Shown here in pieces: positions 13,804-64,000 of a DNA stretch of 64,000 nt. Source of the stretch: Osedax frankpressi (taxonomy: Eukaryota > Annelida > Polychaeta > Sabellida > Siboglinidae); contig OZ038318.1 of the NCBI GenBank assembly GCA_964035775.1, forward strand, positions 656,637 to 720,636, written 5' to 3'. The translations under genes were made by a program, and so were the position numbers. Each line of letters opens with the position of its first letter. Position 1 is the stretch's first letter. The notes beneath the pieces were generated by a model. The model saw only the letters and a program-made list of their open reading frames with translations. It was not told the DNA's origin and made no database searches.

Positions 13804-15912
13804 GAGTAGTATTGGTTTAACATGCTATTTTATAGTGTATATATATAAATATAATTTTACATTACTTATACATTTTGTATATTATCGATATGTAATTATA
13901 TATATGTACTTATATAAGTGTATGTATTTTATGATATGGTATTTGGGGTTTGGGAAATCAAGGGGTCTATTATAGACATATAATAACATACTGACCACTG
14001 TTGTTTACTACATACATTTATCATAATAAAAATTGAGCTACATTACATTTTAAGAATATTCCTAGTGAATATTCCTAGTGTTAAACCTTTATTGACAAAT
14101 ACACAGAAATGTTCTACATGTTTCACATAAACATAATACACAAGCAATATACTATTTGTCATTATTTACATTTTTATAATATTTTCCTAGCTATTTCCTT
14201 AACCATAATATGAAAGATTTACTACAGTCTTTGTCATGATTACTATACTCCTACACTTACTAACTTACACAGACTACTGTTTTAAAATGAGTATATTTTT
14301 TTATCTCCAACTAGATTAGATAACATTTGTATATAAACATTAATACATCAAGACTAGGTTTATTTGAGGATTAATTATGGATTCGAGAAGAGAGAGATGT
14401 TCAATGTTTTTCAATTACTTTAAGCTATTTATAGATTTACATTGCAGTCCTTCTTTATTTAAATTGTATAAAGTGTAGTCCATAGGAGTTATATTGATAA
14501 TATGGTAGATTTGATACTTAGATTTATTTTCATCCAAAGTATTTAGTATTCCATTTTAATAATTGAATAGAATATAATATTTTACAATACCAACAGACTC
14601 CAATGTTGTAAAATGTATCTCGTTATAATTTACTAATTATATCAACAATCTATGACAAAATAATTAGTTAATATACATATTTCAAAATGATTTACACCCT
14701 GTGGTTTAATAACACTATCTAGGAATTTGTATTTAAGAACCTGCATCAATATATCACACATAGTAATCGTAATGCTTTTGTTAACTAGAATTAATTACAT
14801 TTCTATAGTATGTAGAACACGAAAACCTACTTTAAGTAGAATACATGTTGAGTTTATATAATAATATATTAGTAGAGTTTATATAATAATATATAAGTTG
14901 AGTTTATTATTATAGTAATTTCGGGGATAATAAAGGTTTAATAGAGAATGTTTATCTTGTATATTAATATATCTCTTTATATAACTAATGCATTAACTTT
15001 AATTAATTCAAAGCTCTTACCTAACATTCTTCTATGACTATATAATACTTGTATAATATTGATATTGATATTTTTAATAATATAAATATTAATATGGTAT
15101 AAATTTTATATATTTTATGCAATGAAAAACATATCTCAATGGTTTCAATTAATTGAGTTTAATAGTAAATACATCAAATCATTCAAATTTATTGTATATT
15201 CAGTCGATTGCATTATGAAGTAAGTAATAAAATCAATATTTTCTAATCTAAATTGATTTACCAGTCTAAAGAAAATATGCTCTAAAGTTAAGCGTTATTA
15301 TGTTTTTATTTAGGTATATACACCATTCTATAATTATAGTATCATTTATTGAGTGTAATCTGATATATTTATAATGTATTGAATATTCCAATCATTTTGT
15401 ATTCACTTATTTTACTATATATCAAAGTATAGAATATGGAATTCAAATGTTTCTGTAATATATACATAGCTATAGTACCATACACTAAATAGGTCACATT
15501 GATATACATATATATATATATATGCTTTTAGATTTATTCTGAACAAATTTATTAAATTAACAAATTAACAAGAGTGAAATGAATGATTTCTATAGTACTA
15601 GATTAATTTATATGCAGCATATGTATATATTATTTAATTTTGCCAATATGAACCTATTATAAAACTATTATATTATTTCACTTAATATCATATACATTCT
15701 AGTTTCGTGTTTGAGTACATATCAATATCTAAAGATTAAACTAAAGTGTCTGTATCTAATATATTCAAATTAATACCTAATTATGTTATTATAGATAACG
15801 CATGTATTTAATTTAAACTAAGATGAAAGCACAGGCCAAATAATAATATAACATATTAGTTTTGTGAAATTTTAAAATTATATTTATCACATTAAATACA
15901 TTTTCCTAAATA

Positions 15913-15958
<46 letters not shown>

Positions 15959-16027
15959 GGAAATAACATTTATTTATCACATTACAAGATGATTGTATAC
16001 TAAATTCTCATAATTCCAATACTATAG
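13804..16027. other. AT-rich DNA before first rod exon
   Basis: No exon-like stretch seen. Contains (TA)n at 15524-15543 and the palindrome noted at 15881-15984. Confidence 0.5.
15881..15984. repeat. (TA)n palindrome between 14-bp direct repeats
   Basis: TATTTATCACATTA occurs at 15881-15894 and again at 15971-15984. Between them TTTCCTAA and TTAGGAAA are inverted around a (TA)n core. This looks like a small foldback insertion with a target duplication, or a local duplication. Confidence 0.5.
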
Positions 16028-58314
<42,287 letters not shown>

Positions 58315-58503
58315 TCATTTCAAAATACTATTTATTCGAAGCTTTTGTTAATAGTTTTAATACAATATGAAATATGTATATTTATACAACAATTGCATGT
58401 GAAATTAGGATAAAACAATCAAGTGCCATTATAAAGATAGCTTTTGGTACAGTGGTCGTGTACGGTGATCATGTACAGCATTTGTTTATTATAAATGTTT
58501 ATT

Positions 58504-58549
58504 AATAAATTATACTTTTGTTAATTTATTATTTAACACTTACAATAAA
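58504..58549 (+). terminator. Candidate dystrophin poly(A) signals
   Basis: The first AATAAA after the stop codon is at 58504-58509, a second at 58544-58549. In such AT-rich DNA the hexamer is common, so the position is only suggestive. Confidence 0.4.
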
Positions 58550-59458
58550 TATCTAAAAAATGATTATAAAATATAACAGTAGTAATAAGAATATATTTTA
58601 TAGAAAGCCAAGAACCCATAGTCTACTTGCGTATCTACAGATGAGATAACTATTATAAATTATTTTAAATCAAATCAAATTATAATATAATTTAAATAAA
58701 AGTTAAAAATATTCTCTCATATAATAAAATAACTCGAATGTTATAGATGGTTTCTTGAGTAGTTATAATTCACATTCTATAAATCAATACACATATTTAA
58801 GAGTATTAATATAAATAAGTATATATAATATATATAACATGTTCTAAAATAATTAATTCTATTCAATACTTATTTAGTATAATAATAGAAAACCAGTTAT
58901 ATAATAAATCAAAAAGTTTGAGAATTAACTAATCTATTTAGTAAGTCAAATAGTACTTAGATTTGATTGCGATTTATTAACTTTACATTATCTTATAATG
59001 GATTGTTATTTATTAAAATGTATTGTCTACATTATTCATTATAGATAAATTATCTTGAATTTGAAATTAATGATGAAATGATGTAAGATACATTTTACTA
59101 ATTTCCAGATTTATCTAGATAATTTGTTTAATTAATCATTTTAAAGTTTTCCACATTTATTATAAATTTGTTATTCTATGTGATTATAACTTAAATATGT
59201 AACCATGTAAAATAATTATATAATTAGTAGTAATAATTACCACATAGAGTTGAATTTTATTTTTGTATTAACAAATGTAAAAATCTTTATAAAGCAAGTA
59301 TAACAAATCATTCGTAAATAGCTTGTGTATTGGACTTAAACTACCTTGTACATGTACTACCATCTAAAAAGGAGTAATAGTTAGTCATATGTTGCTTTAT
59401 ATCTTAAAATACCAATCTTCATCGTCTTCAGTAAATAATTGTTATATATATATATATG

Positions 59459-59547
<89 letters not shown>

Positions 59548-60083
59548 ATACATATGTGTGTGTATTTATATATATAGCAATATAATGCGTTCTAAATCAA
59601 ATATAATAATTTTAAGTACATAAAATCATTTATATATTATCTATAGTAATATATATTGTATGATTATAGTCATAAAAAATATATAACTATAATACTACTA
59701 TATGAGTAGTAAATATAATGATTATAGTTATCAATATCTATATATTTCGTATTTATGAATTGCCATAAAATAGAAACTTAATACATTAAAATGTCATAGA
59801 AAAATACGTATACAAATAGACATGGGACCATTGCTAGTGTTTATAGCGTGCTACTGTGTACATATTGTTTCTGGTATATAACAAATATATCATGATATAG
59901 TTTACATTTTATCATACGATATTTATGTTAGGCGATACTCGATAATATAGCATTGATCCATTCTATAAATAAGTGTAAATATTCCTGGGGTATGTAATAT
60001 TGGTAAACGACAATGAATGATAAATACATTTTAACATCGTCTGTAAATAAATCAATATATGTATTAATAAGTAAAGCGTAACG

Positions 60084-60130
<47 letters not shown>

Positions 60131-60207
60131 TATACTTGTATCCAGTAGTTATAAGACATCATACGATATACTCCATTTGCTTTAGTTACCATATTATATG
60201 GTATATT

Positions 60208-60253
<46 letters not shown>

Positions 60254-60299
60254 TAAATAATAACCATACAATAGTGTATGCATTTCGACTCTATTGTGT
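58550..60299. other. 3' flank of dystrophin
   Basis: AT-rich, no gene seen. (TA)n tracts at 59443-59577 (with inverted ATGTATAAATAT arms), 60085-60128 and 60207-60250. Confidence 0.6.
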
Positions 60300-60480
60300 C
60301 AATAATAAGTAGTCATTTCTTATCAGATGAACTTGATATAGTTAAGGATGTTTTAAGCAAGGCTAGCCGATTGTAGAACAAATATTAAGATCTGCTTAAA
60401 AGAAAAGATCCTAAAAGAACTGAGAAAACTGCTAGAGATATTGAGGAGATGTTAACTTCAGTTTATAAAGGAAGTGATTC

Positions 60481-60776
60481 TGGAATGGCAACATACGTGG
60501 AATGGCAACATACGTGGAATGGCAACATACGTGGAATGGCAACATACGTGGAATGGCAACATACGTGGAATGGCAACATACGTGGAATGGCAACATACGT
60601 GGAATGGCAACATACGTGGAATGGCAACATACGTGGAATGGCAACATACGTGGAATGGCAACATACGTGGAATGGCAACTTACGTGGAATGGCAACATAC
60701 GTGGAATGGCAACATAGGTGGAATGGCAACATACGTGGAATGGCAACATACGTGGAATGGCAACATACGTGGAATA
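60481..60776 (+). repeat. 17-bp minisatellite GGAATGGCAACATACGT inside the LINE
   Basis: About 17 units, nearly uniform, flanked on both sides by LINE ORF1-like sequence that reads on in the same direction. Confidence 0.95.
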
Positions 60777-62903
60777 TAACATACGTGATATCTGATATCA
60801 GTAACTTAACACCATTTGGAAGTCAGAATATAAATATGGCATCTATGCAACTTAAGTAAATTAGTGAAGAAGTAACTAAAAATAAAACTCTATTGAACAT
60901 TTAAATAGTATGCAAACCATTCCAGCCGTAGTTACAACTTCTAATACAGCAACGCAGTATTAATAACATCACCTACTAATATAGATGCCGAGAATATAAA
61001 AAGTCAATCACCTTAAAAACAAATATCACATAATATTTGGGAATATTAATTTTACATAGTAAAAAAGAAATATAAACGTACAATAAATCGAGCTACATTT
61101 AGTACAAATTATTCTTTAGAACTAATGTGTATAGCAAATATATATTGTTTACAAGAGCGTTGCTTAAATAATGCTGAAAACTTTACCTTATTCAATAACT
61201 ATAATATAAATTATAGAGGTTATGTTCAGGCATCATCCAACGATGCTAATATAATTAGAGACATTCCATTTAGAGGCGTATCAATTATTTGACAAAACTC
61301 AATTGACCATATTAAATATATCATAGCATTTTATTTTGATTGCTTAGTATTTATACAAATTGCATATAATAATTATTATACTGTTTTATGTAAATTTATC
61401 ATATGAATTATAATCTTGATAAATGATATGATTTTATTGGTAAATTAATTGTATACATAAATAATCTTAATTCTACATTAATATGTATGATAAGTGATTT
61501 CAATTGTAATAGTAATAATTATAATTCAAATTCTACAATATTCTGACTAATTTCATTTCTGATAATATGATATTATCTGATGTGATTAAGCATACCCACG
61601 TTCTATACATATACGTATAGTGTGGAATACTCATGATAGACCAACTCATATCTACAGATAATGGATATACTAATATATTCATAAATTATGTATATATTTG
61701 ATCAGATTGACATTACACATTATGATTTACTCTTTCTCTAACACACATTCAAATATCTAAATCTATAAAAGTAAATAACAATATAAATTATAATTATTTA
61801 AAAGAAAACAAATACGATTTATTAGATCAATACCGTAGTAGAACTAAGGCACATTTTATCAGCCAAATTATAATACATTTATAAATTTAAATGTAATAAT
61901 AATATTAACTAATATATTATATATATAACAGCCTTGTTAATATACTCAACTCATTATTTCTAAACAATACAAAAGAGTATGCTTTTGTTCCTTAACATAT
62001 ATGCATAACACAGGTATATTATTTGAAATGATGATATTTCAGAGAAGAAAATGTCAATATAATCTAGGGTCCTTAAAATAACTTATAAATAAAATAAATC
62101 TGACGATCTAGAATATCGTTTTTCAAAAAATAACTCTAAATCTTTTTTTATGGCAAACGATAAGAAAAACAAAAATCAGCTACAAATATTTATATAAATA
62201 ATACTTTTGGTACTGAATTTAGTGCGAATATATGGGGACATTATTGTTCTAGTATATTCAACTGAGTACCAGATAAGGTACAATTATCTAAGTGTTTAAC
62301 TTTGTTATGAACAAACAAAATATAGCGAAATATTAGCGAAATCAGTTCGAATAAAATTATTAATATTCCCTAAATATTAAAGACTAATATGGAGCTGAAT
62401 TTATTTCCGCAGAATATTTACTATATACACATGATGACCTCTTGATTATTCTAGTACACTTTTTAATATAATTCTAATGCCAGGGATTATACCTATAAAG
62501 TTAATAAACTCATATATCTAACACATATAAAAAAGTGGCACCAAAATATCAACTGATATCAATAAATAAGGCCAATATATTTATTTAATGTAGTATTCAT
62601 AATATCATACCATACTATATTAGTGAATAGAGTTTCTTATGTAGACTGTAGATAATCGATGTTACTTTAAACCCAAACATGGAACGAATCTTGCAATCTT
62701 CGTAATAAAGAGTATGGTAATGACTACGTACAGTATAATTCTAATATTCGTATAGCTTTTTAGATGCCAGTAAAACATTCTATAGGAGTGACAATACATT
62801 AATATTAAATCAACTATTAATACAAAAAGTACCAGTATACATAATAAAGCTATACTGTAAGAAAAATGGTTTTCTATGAGTCGATTATTTCTAGAATAGA
62901 CTT

Positions 62904-62909
62904 ATAACG

Positions 62910-62953
<44 letters not shown>

Positions 62954-62961
62954 CCCGTTAT
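62904..62961. repeat. (TA)n inside a perfect 11-bp inverted repeat
   Basis: ATAACGGGTAT at 62904-62914 and its exact complement ATACCCGTTAT at 62951-62961 enclose a TA run, all within the decayed LINE. Confidence 0.9.
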
Positions 62962-63120
62962 TTAATTTCGTCATCTCCAAAAGGACGAAAAAAACTTATA
63001 AATGCAGCCTCTATATTAACCTCTTTATTAACCCAAATAATAATCGTGGATAATATGGTACCACATTTTGAATAGTCTTTGATTGGCAATGCTTTACTAA
63101 CCCTTACAATTTAGAAAATT

Positions 63121-63689
63121 ATACTCAACATTTCCCATCTAAAAATAGTTGAAGATGATGTATGATATGTTGGTCAGTATTGTATCAGTGACTTATGGTT
63201 ATATTATAGTGGGCACACGTTAATCTGTACGTTATTTTTGATATTACGAATAGAGATCTATATATATAATCTAAAACAATGTAATTATTTGATTTGATTA
63301 TATATTGTAATTGAAAAACAAGTATTCATTGACAAAAGAAAACATTAAAAATAAATAAAATTCATAAATATGTAATATTATCCTTTTAAATAGTTATTAA
63401 AAATTAATGTAATATTAAAATTAATTTGACCATACCATTAACATTGAGTTATACTCTTTTATATAAAGATTATATTTATATATGTTAAAATAAGTATTTA
63501 TAAGTGTAAATTTGATTTTAAAAGTCAATTGATTTATTTAATATTTAAATAAGATATTTTTCATCAGAAAATTATATATTATTTTTTAAACTAAAACTTA
63601 CTATAATATATGTTTTAGTTAATATTACAATCTTATATATTAACATTCACCTTATAATTTTTTATTATACATTATATATACCTATTTAC
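63121..63689. other. AT-rich DNA
   Basis: Possible distal remains of the LINE; no motif recognised. Confidence 0.4.
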
Positions 63690-64000
63690 CATTAGACATT
63701 AACGTTAGACATTACCTTTAGACATCGTTAGACATTACCGTTAGACGTTACCGTTAGACATTACCGTTAGACATTACCGTTAGACATTACCGTTAGACAT
63801 TACCGTTAGACATTACCGTTAGACATTACCGTTAGACATTACCGTTAGACATTACCGTTAGACATTACCGTTAGACATTACCGTTAGACATTACCGTTAG
63901 ACATTACCGTTAGACATTACCGTTAGACATTACCGTTAGACATTACCGTTAGACATTACCGTTAGACATTACCGTTAGACATTACCGTTAGACATTACCG
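63690..64000 (+). repeat. 13-bp satellite GTTAGACATTACC, runs off the window
   Basis: About 24 units. The first few are irregular (CATTAG, AACGTTAG, CTTTAG), then uniform to the last base of the window. Confidence 0.97.

Larger units (their letters stand above)
60300..63120 (+). mobile_element. Decayed LINE with endonuclease and reverse transcriptase traces
   Basis: Order fits an APE-type LINE. 60325-60960: possible ORF1 remains (DELDIVKDVLSKASRL, DPKRTEKTARDIEEML). 61148-61291: endonuclease-like LQERCLNNAENFTLF and IPFRGVSII (cf. QEHWL ... RPFGGVAI). Near 61495: ISDFNCN (cf. GDFN). Near 62540: TDINKYGQYIYLM (cf. NYRPIALM). 62667-62730: FKPKHGTNLAIFVIKS (cf. FGFKPKHGTxxAIF). Near 62755: AF-x-MPVKHS (cf. 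AFLDASKAF), then LLIQKVPVYIIKLY. Many stops and frame changes; clearly dead. Family not fixed. Confidence 0.65.

Noticed and set aside
63690-64000. Telomere-like GTTAG repeat
   Set aside because: The unit is 13 bases (GTTAGACATTACC), not TTAGGG-type, and it follows ordinary DNA inside the sequence.

Overview
The window is AT-rich (roughly three quarters A+T), intron-dense animal DNA crowded with tandem repeats. It carries the 3' half of one recognisable gene, dystrophin (DMD/Dys homologue), on the + strand. The ZZ domain keeps the full cysteine set, the C-terminal tail is not vertebrate-like, and many 5' splice sites read GTTAGT, so I infer an invertebrate metazoan. I cannot fix the phylum.

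Layout. 1-16 kb: AT-rich DNA with a 16-bp satellite (1.4-3.4 kb), a 6-kb 12-bp satellite of about 497 units (4.29-10.26 kb), a degenerate repeat (10.9-11.6 kb) and a 20-bp array with 120- and 400-bp higher-order copies (12.1-13.8 kb). One weak candidate exon lies at 3684-3785. 16.0-25.6 kb: 22 phase-consistent exons (918 codons) encode part of the spectrin-repeat rod and a Pro/Glu/Ser-rich hinge. 25.6-50.6 kb: one 25-kb phase-0 intron. It holds two ATG-starting exons that each end in a phase-0 donor (27813-28106, 39432-40559), a weaker third candidate (32653-32760), two decayed LINEs and many microsatellites. 50.6-58.3 kb: 25 exons (960 codons plus stop) encode the last spectrin repeats, WW domain, EF-hand region, ZZ zinc finger and C-terminal coiled coil. 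58.3-64 kb: the 3' flank, a decayed LINE with a 17-bp minisatellite grown inside it, and a 13-bp array running off the end.

How it fits together. Full-length dystrophin would come from a promoter upstream of the window. The 25-kb intron interrupts the rod where, as I recall the human gene, the Dp116 promoter lies (before human exon 56). Both ATG exons could splice in frame onto the exon at 50629, giving short isoforms of about 1058 and 1336 residues that lack most of the rod but keep the dystroglycan- and dystrobrevin-binding end. Exon borders were set by hand from reading frame, splice dinucleotides and similarity to human dystrophin as remembered; no alignment or transcript data were available.
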